Below, one piece after another: positions 8,717 through 16,559 of a stretch of 64,000 nt of DNA; the first letter of the stretch is position 1, and the number at the start of each line of letters is the position of its first letter. The notes beneath the pieces are model-generated. The model did no database searches, was not told where the DNA came from, and saw nothing but the letters and a program-made list of their open reading frames with translations. Location: the NCBI RefSeq assembly GCF_013402815.2, contig NZ_CP058601.1:1-64000 (forward strand). The letters are read 5' to 3'. The position numbers and the translations under genes are program-made. The stretch comes from Natrinema halophilum (GTDB lineage Archaea > Halobacteriota > Halobacteria > Halobacteriales > Natrialbaceae).

Positions 8717-10495
8717 ATGAACGGACGACGGGCTGCCCCCAATCGGAGCAACCGCAACACTGGCGGCAGTAGCGTCAGCCGTCGTGCCATGCTGGCGGCG
8801 ACGACCGGAGTGACAGTCTCGACCAGCGGGTGTGTTAATCGCCTCCGGGATCTCGTGACCCGGAACAACATCAAACAACTCTCGTTGACGATTACCACGC
8901 TCCCCGCAGACAGCGACAGGGAGAGCATTCGAATTGCAAACGAACTCGAACGTATCTTCAAGACGGTCGGGATAGACGTTTCCTTCGACGTTCGATCTGG
9001 TATCGATTTCCTCCAGACCGTTCTTTACGACCACGACTTCGACGTCTGCATCGGTCGTCACCCGGGCGGGACCGACCCGGATTTCCTCTATCAGGCGTTG
9101 CACTCGCTGTACGCCGACGAATCCGGCTGGCAAAACCCCTTCGGGTTCACCAATTTAACCGTTGATGCCTTTCTCGAGAAACAACGCACCGCCGAAGGGG
9201 CGGATCGTCGCGAAGCGGTCACGGACGCACTCGAAACGATAGCGACCGTCCAGCCGTTCGTTCCGATCTGTATCCCAGAGGAGCACCGGATGGTGAGAAG
9301 CGACCGGTTCGACGGTTGGGATGAGGGCCACCTCGCGACGCGACGCGGATATCTCGGCCTCGAACCGGCCGAAAGCGTCGAGACGCTACGTGCGATTAAT
9401 ACGGATGCCAGACCGACGGACAACTTAAACCCCCTCGCTATCAGCCACCGGGGCCGTGGAACGTTCACTGAATTACTATACGACTCGCTGGCGACCGACG
9501 ACCCTGACGGAGACGTTCAGCCGTGGCTCGCTGAGTCGTGGGAGTGGGATGGACGGACGGCAGACGTCCACCTCCGCGACTGGTGTGAGTTCCACGACGG
9601 GGAGACGATATCCGCAACCGACGTCGAGTTCACCTACCAGTTCCTGAAGGACATGTCCCTCGGGAATCACGAAGTGGAGACGCCGGCCCCTCGGTATCGA
9701 GGACAGGTTGAAGCCATCGAAACGGTCGAAGTGAGAGGTCCCACTCGCCTGGAGATAACGGTCGACACCAGTCCGGAAGTCGGCGAACGGGCCTTTCTCG
9801 TCCCCATTCTTCCCGCTCACGTCTGGCAAGAGCGGGCTGCAGACCCGAACGGGCCGGTCGGCGTAAGCCTCGCCCAGGGAACCACGAAAGCGGTCGTTAC
9901 GAACAACGTTCCGCCGATTGGAAGTGGTCCCTATCAGTTTGCGAGTCGTACAGAAGGTGATCAGCTCACGTTCGAACGATACGATTCACACTTCACCCGT
10001 CGGGCCGGCGTCGATCTCCCGGAACCGACTGTCGACGAGCTTACCGTCCAGATCACCCCGAGCAGCAAGACTGCTATCCGCGCCGTCGAAAACGACGTCG
10101 CCGACGTAACGAGTACGTCACTCGAGTCCAACGTCATCGATACTATCCACGATTCCAGCGACAGCCAGTTACTCGAGTCTCCGTCGTGGACGTTTTACTT
10201 CCTGGGATTCAACGCGCGCAAGGCCCCGTTTAGCAATCCACGATTTCGACGAGTCCTTGCACGCTTGATCGACAAGGAGTGGCTGGTTGAGAAGGTGTTC
10301 TACGGAAATGCACGACCCGTCGCGACGCCGGTCACCGAGCAGTGGGTCCCCAAAAGCCTCGAGTGGCAGGGGGACGATCCCGAAACACCGTTTCTTGGGA
10401 CAGATGGCGAAGTCAACGTAAGCGCGGCGCGGGCCGCATTCGAGGCAGCCGGATTCCGCTACGACGAACAGGAACGGCTCCGTGTGAGACAGTGA
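8717..10495 (+). CDS. Tat lipoprotein: circularly permuted peptide-binding (SBP_bac_5) protein, copy 2
   Basis: This 592-aa paralog of the 5712 gene has the same order of parts. A Tat lipoprotein signal (RR at 22-23, TSGC with C39) is followed by the normally C-terminal block (LSLTITTLPAD, DHDFDVCIGRH, TDPDFLYQALHS, FDGWDEG). The normally N-terminal part comes next (NLNPLAI, LLYDSLA, WLAESWEW, FHDGETISATDVEFTY, PPIGSGPY), and the protein ends at FRYDEQERLRVRQ. The start at ATG 8717 is chosen because it gives a normal Tat n-region and a TATA-like box at the same spacing as in copy 1. The duplication spans the whole protein, but the two are clearly diverged, so it is not recent. Expected location is the outer face of the membrane. 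Confidence 0.88.
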   Translation: MNGRRAAPNRSNRNTGGSSVSRRAMLAATTGVTVSTSGCVNRLRDLVTRNNIKQLSLTITTLPADSDRESIRIANELERIFKTVGIDVSFDVRSGIDFLQTVLYDHDFDVCIGRHPGGTDPDFLYQALHSLYADESGWQNPFGFTNLTVDAFLEKQRTAEGADRREAVTDALETIATVQPFVPICIPEEHRMVRSDRFDGWDEGHLATRRGYLGLEPAESVETLRAINTDARPTDNLNPLAISHRGRGTFTELLYDSLATDDPDGDVQPWLAESWEWDGRTADVHLRDWCEFHDGETISATDVEFTYQFLKDMSLGNHEVETPAPRYRGQVEAIETVEVRGPTRLEITVDTSPEVGERAFLVPILPAHVWQERAADPNGPVGVSLAQGTTKAVVTNNVPPIGSGPYQFASRTEGDQLTFERYDSHFTRRAGVDLPEPTVDELTVQITPSSKTAIRAVENDVADVTSTSLESNVIDTIHDSSDSQLLESPSWTFYFLGFNARKAPFSNPRFRRVLARLIDKEWLVEKVFYGNARPVATPVTEQWVPKSLEWQGDDPETPFLGTDGEVNVSAARAAFEAAGFRYDEQERLRVRQ

Positions 10496-10641
10496 TTGCC
10501 ATCGAGACGCTATTCGCGACGTGATACCGCATACTGAAGGCCGTTCGCGTGTTGCATAGTTCGGCTCGGAGTCGACTGACGTGGTGTCGTCGGCATCGCT
10601 GGTCGAACGATGGAAGCGGCGAAAACGGATCGGGAAGAAAA

Positions 10642-11028
10642 TTACTGGTCTTCGAGTGCGTCGGCGATTCGCTTGATTGCGCGGGTCTGGTCGCGCAGTT
10701 CGTCGCGCAGTTGCCGGACTTCGCGGACGAGTTCCTCGTTGCTCTCGTCTTGTCCGCCGGCTTCCGGCCCACCGGGACCGCCTGGACCTGCACCTGGGCC
10801 GCCGCCCATCATTCCGCCCATCATCTGGGCAAACGGATTGCCGCCCATACCACCGGGGCCGCCGGGTCCGCCACCGCCGCCGCCGAACGGGGATTCGGGG
10901 GCATCACCCTCTCCTTCACCCTCTTCTGCTCGCTTCTCGCGAATTTCCTCGACTCGTTCTCGGAAGGATTTCTCCTCATTGTCCTCGCCTGGGGTCTCTT
11001 CGTCAGGTGTTTCGTTTTCGTCCGTCAT
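10642..11028 (-). CDS. Gly/Met-rich coiled-coil protein next to PAN
   Basis: This 128-aa protein has an acidic N-terminal part (DEETPGEDNEEK), a charged helix (FRERVEEIREKRAEE), a Gly/Pro/Met-rich middle (runs of GGGG, PGGPGG, MMGGMMGG) and a C-terminal amphipathic helix (VREVRQLRDELRDQTRAIKRIADAL) likely to form a coiled coil. The start at 11028 (MTDENETPDEE) is preferred over a longer frame that would add 27 basic residues. It lies 310 bases downstream of PAN on the same strand. I do not recognise a functional family. The context raises a link to the proteasome or chaperones, but nothing in the sequence proves it. Confidence 0.75.
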   Translation of the reverse strand: MTDENETPDEETPGEDNEEKSFRERVEEIREKRAEEGEGEGDAPESPFGGGGGGPGGPGGMGGNPFAQMMGGMMGGGPGAGPGGPGGPEAGGQDESNEELVREVRQLRDELRDQTRAIKRIADALEDQ

Positions 11029-11338
11029 ACCATCGAGTTCTGTAGCGCTGGGGAAAAGGGTTACCATGTCTCGAAGGGGCGGTGTGAGTTGGCTTTCGGA
11101 TAGGATCAACAGCCGTCGCTTTCCAATTTCCCAGCTGGAACCAGTGATAGCCTGATGCTACCTGTAACAGCGAGAGAGTCCCGCCCTTCCCGTGAGGCGA
11201 GTATTCCGACGTTCTGTCGGAACCGAGGTCCGAACAGGACGGGCGTGAATCGCGTTAACTGCGACGCGAACGAACGAACATTCCGTGTGCCGATCGATAA
11301 TAATTGAACGAGCTGCCAACGACCGCTGTAAGTGTCTC

Positions 11339-12556
11339 TCAGGCGAACGTTTTCGAGACGTCTTCGGTTTCGTCGGATTCGGCCTGAACTTTTTCCCAGG
11401 CGCTTCGAAAGTCGTCCATCTGAATCTCGGTTCGGTCATCGCGGATCGCGAACATACCTGCTTCGGTACAGACTGCCTTGATGTCGGCGCCAGAGGCATC
11501 GTCGGCTTCGCCAGCCAGTTCTCCGAAGTCGACATCGTCCGAGACGTTCATTCCTCGAGTGTGGATCTCGAAGATGATCTTGCGACCTTCCTGATTCGGC
11601 TTCGGAACTTCGATGAGCCGGTCGAATCGGCCCGGCCGGAGGATCGCGCGATCGAGCATGTCGAAGCGATTGGTCGCCGCGATGATGCGGATCTCGCCAC
11701 GTTCCTCGAAGCCGTCCATTTCCGAGAGCAGTTGCATCATCGTTCGCTGGACTTCTGCGTCGCCGGAGGTTTTCGACTCCGTTCGCTTGGCGGCGATGGC
11801 ATCGATCTCGTCGATGAAGATGACCGCTGGTTCGTGTTCGCGGGCGACCTTAAAGAGATCCCGAACGAGTTTGGCTCCTTCACCGATGAACTTGTGGACG
11901 AGCTCCGAGCCAGCCATCTTGATGAAGGTGGCGTCCGTCTGGTTAGCGACTGCCTTCGCAAGCATCGTTTTCCCCGTCCCTGGCGGGCCGTACAGCAGGA
12001 CGCCGCTTGGGGGATCGATCCCGACGTCGTCGAACATATCGGGTTTCTCAAGCGGCATTTCGACGGTTTCGCGGACCTCTTGCATCTGTTCTTCGAGTCC
12101 GCCGATGTCTTCGTAGCTGACGTCGGGGCTTTCGGTGACTTCCATCACACGGGCGCGCACGTCCGTTTCGTTCGAGAGCGATTTGACGATCGACAACGAG
12201 TTGTTGACTGCAACCCGCGCATCGGGTTCGAGGTCGTCGCGCATTTCGTCGGTGACTTCGGTCAGCGCCTCCTGATTGTTGCCGTGCTGTTTGATGATGA
12301 CGCCTTCGTCCGCGATCTCCTGGACTGTGGCGACGAACAGCGGGGATTGTTTGAGTTTCTTGTTCTCGTGTGTAAGTCGCTCGAGTTTCTGCTGGTACTT
12401 ATTGTTCTCGGCGTTCGCGTCGAGGAGTTTATCCCGCATCTCCTCGTTTTGCGCCTCGAGGATTTCCAGTCGTTCCTCGAGCGATTGGATTTTCTCCTGT
12501 TGGGACGCCTCGTCCTCGTCGTATGGGAGGTCGACGTCGTCCACAGTGTCGCTCAT
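11339..12556 (-). CDS. pan: Proteasome-activating nucleotidase (PAN)
   Basis: This 405-aa AAA+ ATPase has the PAN layout. An N-terminal coiled coil (about residues 14-70) is followed by an OB domain (about 75-140) and one AAA module with Walker A GPPGTGKT at 190-197, Walker B FIDE with D249/E250, and the RPGRFD arginine-finger region. Hexameric PAN unfolds substrates and threads them into the 20S core particle in the cytoplasm. The start at 12556 (MSDTVDDVDL) is used; an upstream in-frame ATG adds 16 residues not expected in the family. The C terminus reads KTFA, with Phe rather than Tyr at the penultimate position of the gate-opening HbYX-type tail. It is divergent from the winged-helix gene at 12683. 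Confidence 0.96.
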   Translation of the reverse strand: MSDTVDDVDLPYDEDEASQQEKIQSLEERLEILEAQNEEMRDKLLDANAENNKYQQKLERLTHENKKLKQSPLFVATVQEIADEGVIIKQHGNNQEALTEVTDEMRDDLEPDARVAVNNSLSIVKSLSNETDVRARVMEVTESPDVSYEDIGGLEEQMQEVRETVEMPLEKPDMFDDVGIDPPSGVLLYGPPGTGKTMLAKAVANQTDATFIKMAGSELVHKFIGEGAKLVRDLFKVAREHEPAVIFIDEIDAIAAKRTESKTSGDAEVQRTMMQLLSEMDGFEERGEIRIIAATNRFDMLDRAILRPGRFDRLIEVPKPNQEGRKIIFEIHTRGMNVSDDVDFGELAGEADDASGADIKAVCTEAGMFAIRDDRTEIQMDDFRSAWEKVQAESDETEDVSKTFA

Positions 12557-12682
12557 CACACGATCCTTGGGGGCTGGTTCATAAGAGGCTTCGGGTAGGA
12601 ACACTCACCCACGATGTATTACTGTAGAGCATTAGATGGAATAGAAAATATTATCTCCTTGTATTCGGTAAGGGTGGATACG

Positions 12683-12952
12683 ATGAGCGCCTCAGAGTCG
12701 CTTCGACAGGAGACCAGCCAGCGGGGAACGTGGGATGACGTGCGCGATTTGCCGCCAAGTGCGAAACTCGTCGCGAAAGTTCTCGAGTACAACGACACGA
12801 TGACGCAACAACAGCTCGCTGACGAAACGCTACTGCCCTCTCGGACGGTTCGATACGCGTTGAACCGCCTCGACGAAGAGAACGTGATCGATTCTCGGTT
12901 TTCGTTCTCCGACGCCCGAAAGCGTCTCTACAGCCTCGCCATCGAATCCTGA
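12683..12952 (+). CDS. Winged-helix (MarR/TrmB-like) transcriptional regulator
   Basis: This 89-aa protein is essentially one winged helix-turn-helix: DLPPSAKLVAKVLEYNDTMTQQQLADETLLPSRTVRYALNRLDEENVI, then a wing with SFSDARKRLYSL. It resembles small haloarchaeal MarR-like DNA-binding proteins with no ligand domain. The ATG at 12683 is chosen because the frame upstream (from 12614) reads through promoter-like AT-rich sequence (aaatatta around 12646). It is divergent from PAN with about 126 bases between the starts, so it could control PAN or itself. That is inference from position only. Confidence 0.85.
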   Translation: MSASESLRQETSQRGTWDDVRDLPPSAKLVAKVLEYNDTMTQQQLADETLLPSRTVRYALNRLDEENVIDSRFSFSDARKRLYSLAIES

Positions 12953-13314
12953 TAGGCTGACGTCGGCGAATCTTTTCGCTCGAACGCGGTATCTTGTGCA
13001 GTCGTCGCCGTTCATGTCCCTTTGAGCGCGAACTGTGGCGCTCGGGTCGAGCGCTATCCGGATAGGACGAGCGGGCAAAAACGGTACGATTCAGCGTAAT
13101 GCAAGGTGGAGCCTCCGGCCTCAAGTCGAGAGGGACCGGAGGTCCCTCTGACCATTCGAACGGGCCGCAGGCCCGTGAGAAGAGAGCGAGCGAACAAGCG
13201 AGTAGGCCGGAGAGGAAACCGACACGGTACTACACCAGCCACGCTTGATGGCTGGCCGACTCCCCCACCGAATCGTTACTCACTTAAAGACAAGAGCATT
13301 CATCTGACACACGG
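12953..13314 (+). other. Intergenic region with hairpins leading into the tnpB element
   Basis: There are 362 bases with no gene. The first ~140 bases are ordinary. From about 13090 comes the leader typical of solo tnpB elements in haloarchaea: a GC-rich segment with two perfect hairpins (listed separately) and then 140 bases to the tnpB ATG. Confidence 0.5.
13129..13175 (+). repeat. Two adjacent perfect hairpins upstream of tnpB
   Basis: Stem 1 pairs AGAGGGACC (13129-13137) with GGTCCCTCT (13141-13149) around a 3-nt loop. Stem 2 pairs CGGGCC (13161-13166) with GGCCCG (13170-13175), also with a 3-nt loop. Subterminal hairpins are what TnpA recognises in IS200/IS605 elements, so this may be the left end, but no boundary can be proved here. 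Confidence 0.6.
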
Positions 13315-14601
13315 ATGGAGGTCCGTCGGACCGTCCCCGTCAAACTCGACGTGGCCGACAGCGACGCTGACTTCCTCCACGAAACCATTTCTGAGTTCCT
13401 GTGGGCCGCTAACTACGTCGTAGACCACGCGTGGCAAGGCGAATACAAGACCACGAGTAAAGCCGAACTCCAACGCGAAACCTACGACGACGTGCGGGCA
13501 GAGACGCAACTGCAAGCGAATCTCGTCCAGAACGCTCGCAACAAGGCCGCCGACGCCGTACAGAGCGCCGTCGCTCGCTGGAAGCAAGGTGACTGCGCGG
13601 GGAAACCGCATTTCACAGCCCCGACGCTCGTCTACGACAAGCGGTGTGCGACGTTCACCGACGATCACGCCACGCTCTCAACTGTTGAGGGACGTATCAC
13701 CGCCGAATACGTCCTTCCCGACGGGAGTCGAGAGACGCCTCACTCGGAATACCTGTACAATGACGACTACGAAGTGACTGGTGCGGAACTGCACTACCGC
13801 GACGGGGAGTTCTACCTACACATCCGAACAAAGGCGGATGTGGAGTCTGAGATTGCCGACGACGGCAACGCCGGGCACAGCACAGTCCTCGGCGTTGACC
13901 TCGGCATCGAAAACATCGCCGTCACGTCCACGGGCGCGTTCTGGAACGGGTCGGAGTTGAACCATTGGCATCGTGAGTTCGAGAAGCGACGTGGGTCGCT
14001 TCAACAGCATGGAACGCGGGCCGCCCACGAAACCATCCAGTCGGTCGGACGCACTGAGACGGGGCGCTACAACCACTTCTTACACACCGTCTCGAAAGAA
14101 CTCGTCGCGGAAGCCATCGAAAACGGCTGTGACGTAATTGCGTTCGAGAACCTGACGGGGATTCGTCAGCGGATGCCTCGCGCCAAGAAGTTCCACGCAT
14201 GGGCGTTCCGACGGCTATTCGAGTACGTCGGGTATAAGGCTGAGGGAGTCGGTATCTCGGTCGAACAGGTGAGTCCCGCGTACACCAGCCAGCGATGTTC
14301 TAAGTGCGGGTTCACCCACGAGGACAACCGTCCAACCTCGGACGGACAGGACGTATTCGAGTGCCTGAAGTGCAACTACTCACCCCACGCGGACTACAAC
14401 GCAGCGAAGAACATCGGTCTGAAGCATCTCCGCTCGGCGCAAAAGTCGTCGGGCGGAGGCGCGCCCGTAAACGTGCGCTTGAATCGCGGGACGTTGAACG
14501 TGAATGGCGAGTACGAGCCTGCCGCCGACGGCGGCCAGAACGGGAGTCCACGCGAAAGCCTCACCCTCAACGAAGCGAACGGCGTCGCCGTGAGCGAGTA
14601 G
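13315..14601 (+). CDS. tnpB: TnpB, RNA-guided endonuclease of an IS1341-type element
   Basis: This 428-aa protein has the N-terminal OrfB helix-turn-helix region ([13 protein letters not shown]), a beta-barrel segment and a split RuvC-like nuclease. The catalytic residues are D195 (GVDLGIEN), E278 (AFENLTGIR) and D360 (HADYNAAKN), with a zinc ribbon at C328/C331 and C350/C353 between the last two. All key residues are present and the frame is intact, so the protein could be active. TnpB uses an RNA from the element's right end to cleave DNA next to a short motif. A C-terminal tail of about 60 residues after the RuvC part overlaps the expected guide-RNA scaffold. No tnpA is nearby. Confidence 0.95.
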   Translation: MEVRRTVPVKLDVADSDADFLHETISEFLWAANYVVDHAWQGEYKTTSKAELQRETYDDVRAETQLQANLVQNARNKAADAVQSAVARWKQGDCAGKPHFTAPTLVYDKRCATFTDDHATLSTVEGRITAEYVLPDGSRETPHSEYLYNDDYEVTGAELHYRDGEFYLHIRTKADVESEIADDGNAGHSTVLGVDLGIENIAVTSTGAFWNGSELNHWHREFEKRRGSLQQHGTRAAHETIQSVGRTETGRYNHFLHTVSKELVAEAIENGCDVIAFENLTGIRQRMPRAKKFHAWAFRRLFEYVGYKAEGVGISVEQVSPAYTSQRCSKCGFTHEDNRPTSDGQDVFECLKCNYSPHADYNAAKNIGLKHLRSAQKSSGGGAPVNVRLNRGTLNVNGEYEPAADGGQNGSPRESLTLNEANGVAVSE

Positions 14602-14620
14602 GGTGGGGTAGTTTACTAGC
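14400..14620 (+). ncRNA. Candidate omega (right-end guide) RNA of tnpB
   Basis: In IS200/IS605 elements the guide RNA overlaps the 3' end of tnpB and runs into flanking DNA. Here the last 200 bases of tnpB encode a low-complexity tail and contain GC-rich hairpins, for example GCCGCC-GAC-GGCGGC at 14521-14535. Overlapping sense RNAs at this position have been described for IS1341-type genes of Halobacterium. Both ends are guesses, and the guide would start just after about 14605-14620. Confidence 0.35.
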
Positions 14621-14689
14621 GTCTCGTCACCGAAGACGATCGAACGATGAACACGACGTCCGCGGGTATCGGGCGAGCGTAAACGAGCG

Positions 14690-15111
14690 ATGAGTGATTT
14701 CACCGGCGGTCCCCACTGTCCGGAGTGTGGCGAACCCGTTGATAAACGGCGGCATACTGCATTCACTGCTGGACCGGTCTACCCGCGGGACCGGCGAGTA
14801 ACGGGGCCACTGAAGCTCGAGTTGAGGGCACCTCGAATGCGGTCTCCGACCCCGGTGGAGAGAAAACGGCCCTTCTCGGGGCCACAGCCACCGGAACTGT
14901 AAGCGAGGATGCGGGTCGGACTCGAGCGAGTTCGAACGAAGGGGACCGTTCTGCACGCTCCGAGGGCAACGACGGGCTACTGGATCGGAGCGGATTCGTC
15001 GACGACACGCTCACCGTCGCCGTCGGGATCGGAGGGTGGCTCGTCGTCGCTGTCGGTACCATCGTACTGGCAGTCGTTCCGGGTCGACATCACGAGTCTC
15101 GTTCGCGATGA
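14690..15111 (+). pseudogene. Zinc-ribbon single-pass membrane protein, broken by a -1 frameshift
   Basis: From ATG 14690 the frame gives MSDFTGGPHCPECGEPVDK, half a zinc ribbon, and then turns into unlikely basic sequence. In the -1 frame from about 14749 the text continues AAYCIHCWTGLPAGP, which supplies the missing CxxC pair. It runs on through an acidic Ser/Gly-rich linker to a hydrophobic segment (TVAVGIGGWLVVAVGTIVLAVV) and a stop at 15109-15111. Restoring one base near 14747-14750 yields a normal protein of about 140 aa. No canonical slippery heptamer is visible, so a deletion or a sequencing error is more likely than programmed frameshifting. Such proteins are common in haloarchaea; function unknown. 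Confidence 0.8.
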
Positions 15112-15215
15112 GTCGCGGCTCTTTCCGAGGATGCCGTTCGTTCGGCAGATAGTCCACGTATACTTTCACCTCGGTCACGGAATCCCTTTAGGGACGGCTT
15201 GCCAACGATCGGACA

Positions 15216-16559
15216 ATGACGCGGGTAATCCATACGGGCGATACCCACATCGGGTACCAGCAGTACAATTCGCCCGAGCGACGACGAGATTTCCTCGAGG
15301 CGTTTCGCACCGTCATCGAGGACGCGGTTGCCGACGGCGTCGACGCCGTCGTTCACGCCGGCGACCTCTTTCACGACCGCCGGCCGAGCCTGGTCGACCT
15401 GCAGGGGACCGTCGACATCCTCCGAACGCTCGACGAAGCCAACATTCCGTTTCTCGCCGTCGTCGGAAACCACGAGTCGAAACGCGATGCCCAGTGGCTC
15501 GACCTCTTTGCGGATCTCGGATTGGCGACTCGACTGGGTGCCGACCCGGTCGTCGTCGGCGGCGCTGCGTTCTACGGACTCGACTTCGTTCCCCGCTCGC
15601 GGCGGGACGACCTCGAGTACGATTTCGCACCGAAACCCGCCGAGGCCGACAGTACGACGCTGGTGAGCCACGGCCTCTTCGAACCATTCGCGCACGCAAA
15701 TTGGGATACCGAAACGGTCCTCGAGGAGTCGACGGTCGACTTCGACGCCGTCCTACTGGGTGACAATCACGCGCCGGACACCGCCGAAGTGCTCGACACG
15801 TGGGTCACGTACTGCGGGTCGACCGAGCGCGCAAGCGCGAGCGAACGAGAGGAACGCGGGTACAATCTCGTCGAATACGGGGACTCGGTCGCGATCAGCC
15901 GGCGCGGACTCGCGACGACCCGCGAGTTCGTTTTCGTCGACGTCGAACTTGCGGAGGGCGAGGGAATCGACCGCGTGCAAGAACGCGTCCGCCAGCACGA
16001 CCTCGCGGACGCGGTCGTCATCGTCACCGTCGAGGGTGAGGGACGACCGATAACGCCAGCCGCCGTCGAGGAACTCGCGATCGATCGCGGGGCGCTCGTC
16101 GCTCGCGTTAACGACCGTCGGGAACTCCCTGACGAGGACGAAGCGGTATCGGTGAGTTTCGCCAACCCGGACGACGCAGTCCGTAAGCGCGTTCGGGAAC
16201 TCGGGCTTAGCGACGCAGCCCTCGAAATCGACGAAACCGTCCGAAACGGCGATCTCGCCGACGCGAACGTGCGTGAATCCGTCGAACGACGCGTTCGAGA
16301 GTTGCTCGAGGAAGATCGGGCGGCCTTCGAGCCTGCCCCGGAGCGCGACCCGGACGACGGAGACGTCTCGACGGTCGCCGATCGCCTCGGCGACGAAACC
16401 GATTCCAGGTCCGAAGCGGAGCCCTCAATGTCGAAGCCGACCGAAGCTGACGGTGGCGATACCGACGCCGAATCTACCGCCACGGACGCAACGAGGGACG
16501 GGGAAGACGCCGACGGTGCGTCCGACACTGATACCGCGTCGCTGGGTGATTTCGCGTGA
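15216..16559 (+). CDS. mre11: Mre11 DNA double-strand break repair nuclease
   Basis: This 447-aa calcineurin-like phosphoesterase has metal-binding motifs HTGDTHIGY (D9, H11), HAGDLFHDRR (D50), VGNHES (N85, H86), LVSHG (H152) and LLGDNHAPDT (H185). The last motif has Asp where many Mre11 proteins have the first His of GHxH. A capping domain follows to about residue 330, and then an acidic, low-complexity tail. Mre11 is the 3'-5' exo/endonuclease of the Mre11-Rad50 complex that processes DNA ends. Its stop overlaps the rad50 start (GTGA), so the two are co-translated. Confidence 0.96.
   Translation: MTRVIHTGDTHIGYQQYNSPERRRDFLEAFRTVIEDAVADGVDAVVHAGDLFHDRRPSLVDLQGTVDILRTLDEANIPFLAVVGNHESKRDAQWLDLFADLGLATRLGADPVVVGGAAFYGLDFVPRSRRDDLEYDFAPKPAEADSTTLVSHGLFEPFAHANWDTETVLEESTVDFDAVLLGDNHAPDTAEVLDTWVTYCGSTERASASEREERGYNLVEYGDSVAISRRGLATTREFVFVDVELAEGEGIDRVQERVRQHDLADAVVIVTVEGEGRPITPAAVEELAIDRGALVARVNDRRELPDEDEAVSVSFANPDDAVRKRVRELGLSDAALEIDETVRNGDLADANVRESVERRVRELLEEDRAAFEPAPERDPDDGDVSTVADRLGDETDSRSEAEPSMSKPTEADGGDTDAESTATDATRDGEDADGASDTDTASLGDFA

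Larger units (their letters stand above)
13090..14620 (+). mobile_element. Solo tnpB element (IS200/IS605 superfamily, IS1341 type)
   Basis: The element holds one complete tnpB and no tnpA (Y1 transposase). The approximate left end is set by the hairpin leader. The right end is set just after the tnpB stop, where sequence composition returns to that of the neighbouring gene. IS200/IS605 elements make no target duplication and have no inverted repeats, so boundaries are estimates. It lies between the PAN-linked regulator and a zinc-ribbon gene that is itself frameshifted. Confidence 0.6.

Noticed and set aside
11110-11338. Possible RNA gene between PAN and the Gly-rich gene (GC-rich, short inverted repeats)
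   Set aside because: No tRNA, snoRNA-like or known RNA motif could be traced; the repeats are short and imperfect.
14735-14760. Programmed -1 frameshifting as explanation for the zinc-ribbon gene
   Set aside because: There is no X XXY YYZ slippery site or obvious downstream structure; a one-base deletion is simpler.
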